Source of the DNA: Dendrophyllia cribrosa | Taxonomy: Eukaryota; Cnidaria; Anthozoa; Scleractinia; Dendrophylliidae | Assembly: GCA_024195265.1 (NCBI GenBank) | Contig: JAJLRJ010000010.1 | Location: forward strand, 2,962,135-3,026,134 | Reading direction: 5' to 3' | DNA: 64,000 nt | Shown: positions 32,201-42,286 of the stretch, piece after piece | How positions within the stretch are numbered: the stretch's first letter is position 1 | Layout of the letters: every line of letters starts with the position of its first letter | The notes under the pieces: model-generated | Told to the model about the DNA's origin: nothing | Database searches by the model: none | What the model saw: only the letters and a program-made list of their open reading frames with translations | Translations under genes and position numbers: made by a program

Positions 32201-33528
32201 AAAACACAACCAACCTTCAAGACCTTTAACACCAAGAATATCATCAATTGTATCATTTAAAGTGATGTTGCTTCTTCTAACTTCAGAGAGGTATGATTCA
32301 TCTTTATCGGGGAACATCATTCTGAGCTTTTCTATGTCTTTGATCTCCTCATCGTCATCAACAGATTGACTGGTCAAGATGTTGACACCAGCAGATTGTA
32401 AGCCAGCTCCTATGTTACTGATGCTAGGGGGACCTGTCTTTACACTGCTTGATGAAACACAGCCAGTTGAGGTTGAAGGCTGAGGATTACATAGAGTAGA
32501 TGCAGGCATGCCAGCTCCAAATGACTGTGTTGCAGATTCAGGAACAGACAAGCTAGACAGATGGTCATTCAATGTTGCTGGTCCTCCCACACCAATTATA
32601 CCTTGTGGTTGTTGCAGCCGAACATATAGCTTCCCCTGCCCAGCTATAGCCTTCACTTGAGGAAAATCCCATTTCTGCCCCTCTTTGCATGCTGGTGTAC
32701 ACACTTGCTTCCTGGACACTTTTGCAAATGAAAAATCCTCTGGCAATATACCAGGAATTCTAGAGTTCAAAACCTCTGTGATCTTTGCCCTTATTGCATC
32801 CTCCTTATCATTTGTCATAACATCAACAGTTCCAGAAAAGAGAATATCATCCTTTCCTAATGTATAGTTAGGAAGCACTTCGGGAATATTTCCCTTTTCA
32901 TCAATAAATTCTTCACGAGCCATGAAGTCAACAACAGAAATTTCAAGGGTTTTTTGCTCTGGCTGTTTTACTGACTTGTGAGTGTACTGATGTCCAATTC
33001 GCCGGCGGTTTGGCTGCTGAACATTAAGAGAACTGTTCAAGGAACTACCAACAGTTCCAATATTTGATCTCAGGAGATCCCGTGCTCGACCTATTACACC
33101 GCTTAACCTTCCAGATGATCCAGAGGTTGATGCATGAACATCAGGGGGTCTCAAATCTATGGTTAAAAGCAAGGCATATATTTTTTTCAATTATAACTTC
33201 AAATAAATAAAACTAAACTTACAGTTGTTTTTATGGAAACAATTTAAACACTGTACTACTAAGGCAATAGTGCAATATAAGTTTAACTGTCTTTGACTGC
33301 AAAAGGCCTAGGCCTGGATAGAAATGGTCTTTTGAGCACAATAAGGTTAGTCTAAGTACTCTCGCTTTGTAGGGGCGTAACGAAACAAATACCCTGAAAT
33401 TCTAATAATAAATGGAAAACTAAAGTGCAGAATGACTTACCATCGTTTCTAAACGAGGCGATACCTCTCTGTATTCCTCTCTGAACAGCGTCTTCAACAT
33501 CTTTCGCACTGTAAGCTCGCTCCGCCAT
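29201..33528 (-). CDS. CUE + HECT E3 ubiquitin ligase carried by the transposon (5 exons, 718 aa)
   Basis: Exons on the minus strand are 33528-33441, 33156-32215, 31689-31199, 30677-30284 and 29442-29201. Each junction has GT-AG ends and phases match (1, 1, 0, 1), giving 2157 nt with no internal stop. Residues about 1-30 are helical. Residues about 30-300 are Ser/Pro-rich then a moderately charged domain of unknown type. Residues about 303-342 look like a CUE ubiquitin-binding domain (LRMMFPDKDESYL...). Residues about 350-718 are a full-length HECT domain: FAGEAGLDAGGLRMEY, the N-lobe E2 site region, and a C-lobe ARNSIPPLGL...FFAETCLLKLQVP, with catalytic cysteine C684. It would transfer ubiquitin from an E2 through a thioester to lysine of a substrate. 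Best matches by memory are G2E3-like proteins. An in-frame ATG at 33570 would add 14 residues. Confidence 0.88.
29520..29747. mobile_element. MITE nested in intron 4 of the HECT gene
   Basis: Ends GGGAGCTTTAGATTTGAG and GATCTAAAGACCCC are inverted, with TAATA on both sides (29515-29519, 29748-29752). The inner arms are GAGTACAAGTACGAGATTG-type. The same family is present at 44193-44424 and 51686-51917. Its presence inside the larger element dates it as a later insertion. Confidence 0.75.
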
Positions 33529-33585
33529 GTTTTGTACGTCCTGTACCATGAACTGGTCATGTGACTTCAAAAGGGCGCGAAATTT

Positions 33586-34029
33586 ATCCGCTGACCGATA
33601 GATCAGCAGAAATTATTGAATGAAAAAATTCGCATTGAATAAAATATCAGGTTGCTGAATTGAAAAAGCGTGTACCTGAAAAACTTTGAAGATCGCCAGA
33701 AAAATATTTTTTTACTGAACAAAAATATAAAGTATTGAATATAATTTGGGTTTACTGAACAAAAATATAAAGTATTGAATATAAAATCAGTTTCACTGAA
33801 CAAAAATATAAAGTATTGAATATAAAATCAGTTTTACTGAACAAAAATATAAAGTATTGAATATAAAATCAGTTTTACTGAACAAAAATATATAGTATTG
33901 AATATAAAATCAGTTTTACTGAACAAAAATATATAGTATTGAATATAAAATCAGTTTTACTGAACAAAAATATAAAGTATTGAATGTAAAATTACTCTTA
34001 TTGAATATTGCAACAATTCGGCAACCATA
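33586..34029 (-). repeat. right terminal inverted repeat with seven subrepeats
   Basis: Reverse complement of the left repeat from the outer TATGGTTGCC end to the inner GGTCAGCGGAT. It has seven 40-41-bp units compared with ten on the left; the 119-bp length difference is fully explained by three units. Its inner edge lies 15-58 bp from the two candidate HECT start codons, so the same promoter sequence drives both genes. Confidence 0.93.
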
Positions 34030-34035
34030 GTATCA
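34030..34035. repeat. right target-site duplication GTATCA
   Basis: Directly follows the right inverted repeat (GGCAACCATA). The downstream sequence (CGTCAGCAGACATTATTAATG) is the natural continuation seen in undisturbed GPCR units near 19730. Confidence 0.9.
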
Positions 34036-34499
34036 CGTCAGCAGACATTATTAATGAAAACACGACAGACCTTAATTAGAGAAAAGTCTAAAAGTATTTA
34101 TATTGATAAGGCAAACCAGATAATTACATTTGCAAGTTTAAACTATGTTCTTCTTGATTGCTGTAGGTGAACTGTTTTGTGGACATTGCTACGGCTAATC
34201 CACATGTTTTAGTTGGAAGTTATTGTATATGTACCTTCTTACTACATAGATATTCATAAGGGGATTTCTGATATCATATGTCATATCGTATTTCTAAAAG
34301 GCCAAAAAAAGCAGATAAACGTTCTATAGGGAGAAATAAAATAATTGGGTGGGGGATGGCGAGATGAAGGGGGATATGATTAGTTTATAGTATCAGATGT
34401 AAATGAAGGAGTAAATCTGGCTTAGTTTCGATAATTTTCATGCAATCAACGGCTGTGGCTAAAATACCCACTATTGTATTTGACTAGCGTTAGTTAATC

Positions 34500-35443
34500 G
34501 TCTAGGCTAAGGTCAACGAACACAAAATCTGTTTTGTGGCTGTACGTATTTGGGGAACCCTCCAACAATATAGGAGCGGGTTAAGAGATGAATTAAAAAA
34601 ACCATAGTTGCAGTTATATGGAAAACAGTAAGCGAGGTTCTACCAGTAAATGAGGACAAGCGCATTAGGCACATAACAACAAAGAAATAAAATAAATACA
34701 AGATATGTGTTAAAGGCAGACTTCTTCAGTCTTTTGAAGCTGAAAAAGTTTCCGTCATTCGCTTCTGGATGTTGATGTTGAATTTGTAATTGATGATGCC
34801 GAACAATGCGATGAATTTTCAAATAAAGAAGAAAGTTTACAAGTATGAACGCACACATTACTATCACAACAAGTTTGAGTTGGGTTTCAATTGACCAGAA
34901 TAAAAGATTTATCACAGACATCATTCCCTGAAGCAGCCAAATACCAGTTATAGCCACGTTTACACGAAATGTAGTTACTATGGCATTGTATCGCAAGTGC
35001 AAATGTAGAGCAAGGAATCGGTCCAAACCAATTGCTGTTATACTGTAAAGAGAAACTCCACCCAAAGCGTACGCCATTACGGTATATGTCGAGCAAAGAA
35101 AGCGAAATGTTGGAGGCGTTAAACCATATATTCCGGTTAGGAGAAAAGATATTAGCAAGGGTTGGACAATCAGACCAACGGCGAAATCCGACACAGCAAG
35201 GCTTGCCAGCAAAAAGAAAGAAGGCGTATGCAACGATGGAGTCTTCCAAATTGTTATTAAAATTGCAGAATTTCCAAATAGTGCTGTCAGACAGAAAGGG
35301 ATGTTGACCACACAAATTGCTATTGCATGGTAAATGTTTCCTTCAAAATGTTTTTGATTACAAAGACATTCATTGCCCACATGGCCAAAGTTGTCATGTT
35401 TTGGTGGATCAGGTTGAAAATCAGGAGTAAAGTTGCTCTCCAT
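34500..35443 (-). pseudogene. GPCR copy 10, frameshifted in TM6-TM7
   Basis: The N-terminus to TM6 is open (MESNFTPDFQPDPPKHDN... to CCYVPNALVL). A one-base insertion near 34650 then shifts the frame, and a one-base change near 34597 alters it again before NPLLY, leaving TM7 out of frame (FTGRTSLTVFHITATMVFL in another frame). A GHVG insertion in the N-terminus and a doubled methionine after LLQG are unique to this copy. The 267-residue product would end within or after TM6. Confidence 0.8.
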
Positions 35444-35613
35444 CGAGAAGTTTTTCTTTAGAGTTGCAATGATATGCAGTCCACTCTCTTATGAACGGAA
35501 ATGACAGCTGCTCTTTCTTGATGAGAGGCGTTTTTTTAACAAAATAGAGCATCCATCACTTCAAATGTCCATCAATTTCTGTTTAATTCAAAAATTTAGA
35601 CGAGATCACAATA

Positions 35614-35766
35614 AGTAATATATCAAACATGAGACAGTGTTTCATCACAAGATCAAACACTGAGAAGATAGTTGAACTGAAATACGACGCGCAGCGGAGT
35701 ATTTTTTACGAACTTCGAGGTGTTTGATCTTGTGATGAAATACTGTGTCAAATGTTTGATATTACT
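35614..35766. mobile_element. short MITE with AGTAATAT.ATCAAACA termini
   Basis: The left end AGTAATATATCAAACATGAGACAGT is mirrored by GTGTCAAATGTTTGATATTACT on the right. Second-tier arms (TTTCATCACAAGATCAAACA / TGTTTGATCTTGTGATGAAA) are nearly perfect. About 153 bp, inserted in the 5' flank of GPCR copy 10; both sides continue the GPCR unit. Confidence 0.75.
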
Positions 35767-36165
35767 TCTCAAACAAAATGATTTTAGAAGGAGAAATTAA
35801 GGATGCAAAAATAAGGAGTGTTTCATCTGATTTCCAAATACTCGTTAAACATTAATTTCCTTTGTATTTTCTTCATGAATTATTAATGAGTTTGATAACA
35901 AACTATACCCACCGTTGTATTCAGCACTGTGCAAATAACCCCATTTATATACAACCGTCGTTGATTTTTTCATTGTTCCTTAGAAAATAAAAAATGATAA
36001 ACAGCCGGATTAGTTTATTTTTATCTTTCGCAAGGGAAATGGAAAATGCGAAAATACGGAAACGAAAGTTTTCAGAGATCAAACTTGACTGACATGCGTT
36101 AACTATTTGCTAATATCAGATCATCGAACATTATTAATGATAACATAACAGACCTTACAGAATAG

Positions 36166-36264
36166 ATAAGATAAGATAAGATAAGATAAGAACTTTATTA
36201 ACGTGTCAAAATCGTTAGCATACAATGTACACTAATTGGGGACACCTAACTACACTGTAATTAC
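36166..36264 (-). mobile_element. 3' tail of a non-LTR element with (TTATC)n end
   Basis: (ATAAG)n followed by AACTTTATTAACGTGTC reads, on the minus strand, as AATAAAG followed by (CTTAT)n, the usual ending of a LINE/SINE. AATAG is found on both sides (36161-36165, 36265-36269). Undisturbed GPCR units lack it (CTTAGAGAATAGTCTAAGAGTATTTATA), so the insertion is clear. Confidence 0.65.
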
Positions 36265-36417
36265 AATAGAGTATTTATCATGATATCTAAGGCAAACCAG
36301 ATGATTACATTTGCAAGTAAAAACGATGGTCCTCGACAGCTGCTGCAGCTTGATAGTTTTGCATACATTGTTACGACTGAATTTATTCACGTGGTTTATG
36401 TAATACCTACTCAACTA

Positions 36418-37042
36418 CAGGGTGTCCCAAAAGTTCGTTTCTCTACTTTACAGGCCTGTATTTTATTTTGTGTTGACTCATGTTATAGCCTTTTAATAAA
36501 AACTTTCACAAAAACAATCCAATTTAATGTCCTTATTACTTATGGGGTTAAATGCAACAGGCCTTTATTTCATGTTCCCGCTAAAATGAAATTAGAAATC
36601 GCGCGCGAAAATTTCCCGCCATTTTACGGCATTTCACAGCAGCGAGTTGCTCTGAATTAATTGTCAGTGTTTTGCTTAGCGGCTCATAAAATGAATCCTC
36701 TCAAATCCAAAACAATCTTCTATTTACGAACACAATCATCTATACTTTGATCTTCTGGTCTTCTGTTCAACAAATCGCCAAACTACTCGATAAAAACAAA
36801 CGGCGGCTCAAACTAGCATGGGCGAACGTCTGGTTTTCTACGCAACACGAATTATCACACTTCATGCCGAGGCGGCTACGAAATGGGATAAAAAATAATG
36901 GAGGTCACTCAGGCTACTAAAACTACGTTTGAAAATAGCGTACATAACAGTTAAGAACTGCTGGTATTTTGATGCATATATCGCTTGTGAATCAAAAGTT
37001 ATTTTAATATAAATCAGAGGAACGAACTTTTGGGACACCCTG
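36418..37042. mobile_element. Tc1/mariner-type non-autonomous element
   Basis: The ends CAGGGTGTCCCAAAAGTTCG and CGAACTTTTGGGACACCCTG are perfect inverted repeats, flanked by TA on both sides (36416-36417, 37043-37044). About 625 bp. The interior has short remnants only. The TA duplication and the GTCCCAAAAGT end identify the superfamily. Confidence 0.8.
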
Positions 37043-37156
37043 TATATAGTGAAAAGAGGATACTTGATATTATATATCATATTCTATTTCTAAAAGGCTA
37101 AAAAACGTATTAGATGAAACGTTCCATAGGTAGAAATAAAATCGGTGGGTGGGGAT

Positions 37157-37183
37157 AGGAGGAGGACGAGGAGGAGGAGGAGG
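37157..37183. repeat. (GGA)n microsatellite
   Basis: GAGGAGGACGAGGAGGAGGAGG run in GPCR-unit 3' flank sequence. Confidence 0.7.
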
Positions 37184-37519
37184 GTATGATTCGTTTAGAG
37201 TATCCGATGTAAATAAGAGATGGACCAATTATTTTTTGAAGTGGGGAGCGGGGGTTGGGGTTCGGAAGTTCAGTTTTATATGTACCTAGAGATACTGGGT
37301 ACGAACTCTTTTCGGAGTGGATAAATGTGAAAACGCCGGCTATGCGTTGCAGTGTGGTTGGCTAACACGTCTTTTTGAAAACGAAGACGTGATTTACGTC
37401 GTATGAATATGGACGGAGTGCCGAAACCTGAAAAGAAAAGGTAGTTTCTCGAACGAAAATGTATCAGTTTGGATGGCGTGAGGTACTAGTACTTGATGTA
37501 AATGGCTTAGTGTGAACAC

Positions 37520-37605
37520 AAATAAAGTAAGCAAGGCTGATACAACGTAGAACACTTTAGTAAAGTGACAACGACATGATAGAGCCCAAACTGAAAGATA
37601 AACTG
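37520..37605 (-). repeat. inverted copy of the hammerhead-associated repeat
   Basis: The reverse complement shares CTTTCAGTTTGGGCTCTAT, CATGTCGTTGTC and GTATCAGCCTTGCTT with 13797-13890. The ribozyme core itself is not present here. Confidence 0.5.
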
Positions 37606-37683
37606 AATACGCGGTCCTATGCTGCCCACTTATTCACTTTTAGCGTGAACAATTCGACGTGGCCTCGGATTTGTGTAGCCTTA

Positions 37684-37909
37684 GGCCCCGTTTACACGGG
37701 TCCGGACAAATTTGTGCACGGACAAAAACTTGCACGGTTCCACCTTGCGTTTACACGGGACCGGCGGAACTGGACGAATTTTTGAACGGCTAAGTGTGCA
37801 AGTTCTGTGTAAACACCGTAACAGAATTTGCACGGATCCATGTAAACAGGTGGTCTAGGAACAAAATTCGTCCGTGCAAAAATTTGTCCGGACCCGTGTA
37901 AACGGGGCC
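37684..37909. mobile_element. MITE with GGCCCCGTTTACACGG termini and TTA duplication (PIF/Harbinger-like)
   Basis: GGCCCCGTTTACACGGGTCC and its reverse complement bound 226 bp, with TTA on both sides (37681-37683, 37910-37912). The arms continue inward as GGACAAATTT / AAATTTGTCC. A 3-bp TWA duplication is typical of Harbinger MITEs. Confidence 0.78.
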
Positions 37910-40068
37910 TTAGTGGTAGGCACTAGAAAGGGGAGGGGAGGAAGGATTTTGGGATTGCGCTTTGCTCCGTCGGTCCGTCGTTCTTTCCGCGGAAAAAAAC
38001 GAGGCTAAAAGACGAACAAAGCGTCTTTTTGATGGGTTACGTTGTAGTGGTATGATGGAGGACTTCGCGCTTGTTGGAGGATCGTGGGTAACCAGGGCAA
38101 ACATGCCACCTAATACAGTGTCGGTATAAGAATCAAGTGTCAAATAAATTCGTTAAAGTGCACACGGAAGTGAAATTTCACTACCACTTTTTTGGTAATC
38201 TGAAAAACAGTGATTTAATAATAATATTTTGATGAGAAGATGAGTCATTTGAAGTGGCGGGAACATATTTTAACAAACAACGCATTTGGGCATATTAGAC
38301 ATTAGACAAGGACCTGGGTTCTAGTGACGTCATTAGTGTGTTTACAACAGAGCGCCGGCGTCACCCGTTTTACAGTGGAGTTTAGGCAACTTGTGGGAGG
38401 ATTATTTCGATTAAATATGGCTGTAAGCAACGCATATTTTAGCCAGGGTTTGTCCCCTTCTCCGTTATGTTTTGTTGTGGCCGCGCTTAAAATGTCGCAA
38501 ATTTCAGGCCCCGGAGAGTTCAAACCGCTTAAAATAGTGGATCCTCTTCGCGCAAAAGAGGAAAACGGCTGAAAGTGAAATAAATCCGTGATACAAACAA
38601 CATAAAACCCTAAAATAAAACGATAGTGAAATTTCACTTCATGTACAAGGAAGAAAATTTAAGGAATGTAGCTGTGTAAGAAGCGTGCAATTAATATTTT
38701 TGTTTTGCATACATTTGTCTGTAAATTTTTCCGTGGGATTCGACGGTGTTTTGTTGACAAATTATGGAAAACAACAACTCGCTTTCTCATACGATACAGC
38801 TGCATTCCGAAAATTTGTTCAGTTGTTTCTTGGATGTTCCCTGGATAAATCTCTATCTACTGAATCACTCGATAAGTTTTGTTAATCTTTATCAAATGGA
38901 TAGCGTTTAATCCGTGGATGGCGCTATCTATCGTCAGAACAGCTTGGCCAGCTTGAAAACGTTTGAATATTTTTATTCATCACATCTCTTTGAATTTTAA
39001 TACAAATACCTTTAGTGGCGGATCATTACAATGCATAAATTAGTATGCACGAGCCAATCATAGAAGAGTGTTGAGCACGTGCAATTTGGTATCTGACGAG
39101 CACTTTTCAGATTTGAACAACAACTCGACAGGTCAACAACAAATCTACCTCTTTCGCCAGAGTTTTAAACGAACGAATAGGACAGAAAAGGGGAAATGAA
39201 TTCAGCAGTAAATTTGAGGACTGCCGGAGAGAAAAAGAGAGAGAAAACAAAAGGTTAGCCACTGCTTCAGCTTATGCTAAAGACATTTAACATTTCTGAG
39301 GTGTTGTGCATGTAAAGTTAATTCTTTGATAATTCAATAATCACTACATTTGCCTTTGTGGACATTTTACTTGCTATTTGTTTTAACATGACTTTATGAA
39401 AATATGTCTTTTCGTTGAATTTACGACACATTTTTGTTTGCAGAAATGTCCAGTGGAAGAATTGTAACGTTTTCAGCCGAAATGTAGATAAAGCCGTGTA
39501 CACATGGTCCGTTGAAAACAACTTGAACCCGCGCGTTGCTTTTCAATTTAAAGCCGCGGAAATTTTAGAGGTAAGCTTTATTGTTTTTCCCCAACACTTC
39601 AAATAAACAAATGGTATAATTTTCTGCTAACTTGTGCAACATTGAAATGCAAGAATTGGCACAGCAAACACAATTACTGAAAAAGTGCCCATATTAATTG
39701 AAGTTAAGCTTATTTGTTGTGGAGTATTCGGGTCAATTGTTTAATCTTTGACCGCGAAATTTAAATTTTGGACTTTCGCTGGCGCTGGCGCTGGTTACAT
39801 AAGTTTTTATGTACAGTTATAGAAACATTTATAAAAGTGAAAGTGAAATTAGTTTAACCTAAATTTTATTTATTTGTTTATTTGTTGAAATATTTATATA
39901 TAAACGTACGAGCATTTAAATTTTCGACTGAACTAAACGTTTTACTGCAAAGCATCATGTTTCATACTAAAATTTTAGACCAAGGTAAAGAATTAAACGT
40001 TTTATACTGTATTTTACTGAAGTTTATAAATTATGCGCACCACATTTTTCAAATTTCCACTATGTAGT

Positions 40069-40094
40069 GGGGGGGGGGGGGGGGGGGGGGGGGG
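40069..40094 (+). repeat. poly(G) tract, 26 G, with downstream pyrimidine-rich stretch
   Basis: Longest G run in the window, followed by a CT-rich block ending in a poly(C) run (40255-40275). Long spurious ORFs on both strands result from it. Confidence 0.85.
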
Positions 40095-40764
40095 TTCAGA
40101 ACCTCCCGCTTCCTGTACCCTGTTCGCCCGCTTTTCGTACCTTTTTCTCCCAACTCCCGCCCTTTTACGAGTTGCTCCCGCCCCACGTTTACAATTTCTC
40201 TCCCGCTTCCCGCCCTTTCCCTTCCCGCCTCCCGTACTCCTCTTTCCCTCCTGTCTCCCCCTCCCCCCCCCCCACACATGTAGAGGGGACCTGTAGTCAA
40301 AGACTCGGAAAATATTCCTTCAGAAAGCACTGCGATAAAGCCGCGTGGAAATTTTTGACCAAGCGTACATCTTACTCGTTGGCAGAAATTAAAACTGAGC
40401 GCCGTACATTTTAAAAGCAATTTGCAAAACATGGCTTTGACGGATAAAGTTAAGAGTGTTTTACCGATTTTCTGAACTGATTTTAACGCGTGGCTGCTTT
40501 GTTCTTTTGCCATTAAACCTTTAAGAGCCTCCACAGACAAGACATTTACTTGTCGACAGCTATTGAAGTGTTATTCTTGCTTTTCACTTACGTCATATCA
40601 AAATTCAGAAGCATTAAACAATAGATTTCAATTCCAAAATATCTATGTAATTGTAGAGAGTTTAAAACTACACATCTCGGCCAAATTTTTAAGCGCTAAA
40701 GCATTTCGTTCAAGAGTTGTAGGCGAACGAATATTAGACATTTTCAGTAAGAAATGTATGGAGC

Positions 40765-40806
40765 GGCCATCTTGGTGCCCCACTTAGGGGCACCAACATG
40801 GCGGCC
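40765..40806. repeat. hairpin GGCCATCTTGGTGCCCC / GGGGCACCAACATGGCGG
   Basis: Arms of 17 bp with two mismatches around an ACTTA loop. Contains AAGATGGC/CATGGCGG cores on opposite strands. Could be a compact palindromic element or a folded RNA; nothing in the flanks decides. Confidence 0.6.
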
Positions 40807-42005
40807 AAAACTTCAAAGTCTTAATTACACCCAAAATCTCATCACAAAATATTGGATTCACTATAAGTTCCATTAAATCGTCTTATAAGCATCTATAATG
40901 TAAAAATAACTTTTGACTAGTTCAATTTTGTTTATTTTCACGGCTTATCTGAAATAGCGTGACGACTTGCGTGACCCTTTTACAACCTTTATAAATCGGC
41001 ACTGGCATCCACATACCATGTTAGAAACAGCTTTGTAGGATGTATACCTTAGATTTTTTAAACGCGTGGTAAGGTAAGTTGTTGATAACTAAGCAGTTTA
41101 GATTTTTGAAAAGGGAAACTGCCTATTTGTCGACAACCACGTTTTTGATCGTTTTTCCAGTGTGTTGGAATTTTGGCTTAGTTGTCGACAACTATCAACT
41201 GCGTTGTCAGTGGTCAGTGGTTTTTTGTTCTTTTTGGAGATCGATTTGGACCTTTGTTTTACCAGTATAGGCTCTACATCATCCAACTCTTCATCGCATA
41301 TTATGTCTGCTATGTCGGCTTTTTCGACGTTCGTAAATCACCTTTCTCTGTTCCTGCTCTTCTTGGCGACCGACATTTTAAAAACGCGCTGCGTTGTGAG
41401 CATGCGCAGCATGCTAGTTCATGCTCTCGCTGGTCTGAATAAGTTATCGACAACTACAATCGAGTGTGTGGAATGCTTGTATCGAGCATAATTGTCGATA
41501 ACTTTTAGTTGTCGATAACCAATCGTTCTCGATAACAAATAGTTATTTTCAGAATCAACTCTATGTACATTGAATAGTTGAATGGTGAAATATTTCTTGT
41601 TTTGAACGTCGTGTTAGTGAGTTTATAGAGATTTGAATTTATAAAATGCTAATTAGATGATGTCAACCCGGGAATAATTTATCATCCAACGACTTGTTTT
41701 CACCTCCAAGTAACATTTTTTAAGAATAAATTGACTATCCACAGTTTATTTTTAGTATTTATCAAATTAATTATCCTCAAGCTGTAAACTGCGCATTGTA
41801 AATAAATTGGCGTAAAAAAATGGCAAAGTCCCGGGTTGACGTCATCTAATAAGCATTGTATAAATTCAAATCTCTTTAACTCACAAACGTGTCGTTCAAA
41901 ACAAGAAATATTTTTACCATTCAACTATTCAATGTACATAGAGTTGATTCTGAAAACTTTCTAGGGGTGATAGGCACTTTAAATTTCTAGTCTGTGGAGG
42001 CCCTC

Positions 42006-42286
42006 AGAGCAGTTTGCAATTGAGTAATTCCACAGTTGCTTTGGTTTTGCATTGCTACGTTTTGTGATTGGCTAAAACATTTCGCGCCACTTTCTCAACC
42101 AATCAGAAGTAAAACCAAAACCAATCGTGACTTACTCACACGCGTTTTCCCGCGCTTGGCGCCGGCTACTTGTATTTGTTTTGAGTTCTGTCATGATTGG
42201 TTCATTTGATTGTCTGAGTCTATTGTGATTGGTCAGAGTGATTACTTTGGTTTTGGTTTTACGACTGACTCAATTGAAAACTGCTC
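42006..42286. mobile_element. MITE with AGAGCAGTTT.CAATTGAGT termini, copy A
   Basis: The left AGAGCAGTTTGCAATTGAGT and right ACTCAATTGAAAACTGCTCT ends are inverted. The interior has mirrored GATTGG/CCAATC and AAAACCAAAACC stretches. Counterpart at 49562-49833. Confidence 0.72.

Larger units (their letters stand above)
25737..34029. mobile_element. 8.3-kb composite DNA transposon with DDE transposase and HECT ubiquitin ligase
   Basis: Complete element, 8293 bp, bounded by TATGGTTGCCGAATTG inverted ends and a 6-bp GTATCA duplication. It carries two convergent genes: a 498-aa integrase-like transposase (plus, 26317-27813) and a five-exon 718-aa CUE+HECT protein (minus, 29201-33528). Both start within about 60 bp of the inner edge of a terminal inverted repeat. 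The two inverted repeats are nearly identical apart from subrepeat number (10 versus 7), and both frames are open, so the insertion is probably young and potentially autonomous. It splits a GPCR repeat unit. The transposase resembles the integrase-core DDE proteins abundant in aquatic animals; I cannot assign a named superfamily without a search. Confidence 0.92.
37910..41540. other. gene-free interval
   Basis: No supported gene. ORFs of 60-160 codons here are created by G/C-tracts or dispersed repeats. It contains a poly(G) run with a facing C-rich run at 40195-40275, the hairpin at 40765-40806, and a cluster of TTGTCGATAAC / GTTGTCGACAAC motifs at 41080-41525. Confidence 0.5.

Noticed and set aside
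40014..40540. Proline/glycine-rich ORFs of 87-163 codons on both strands
   Set aside because: Created by the poly(G) and CT-rich tracts; no start context, domain or splice support.
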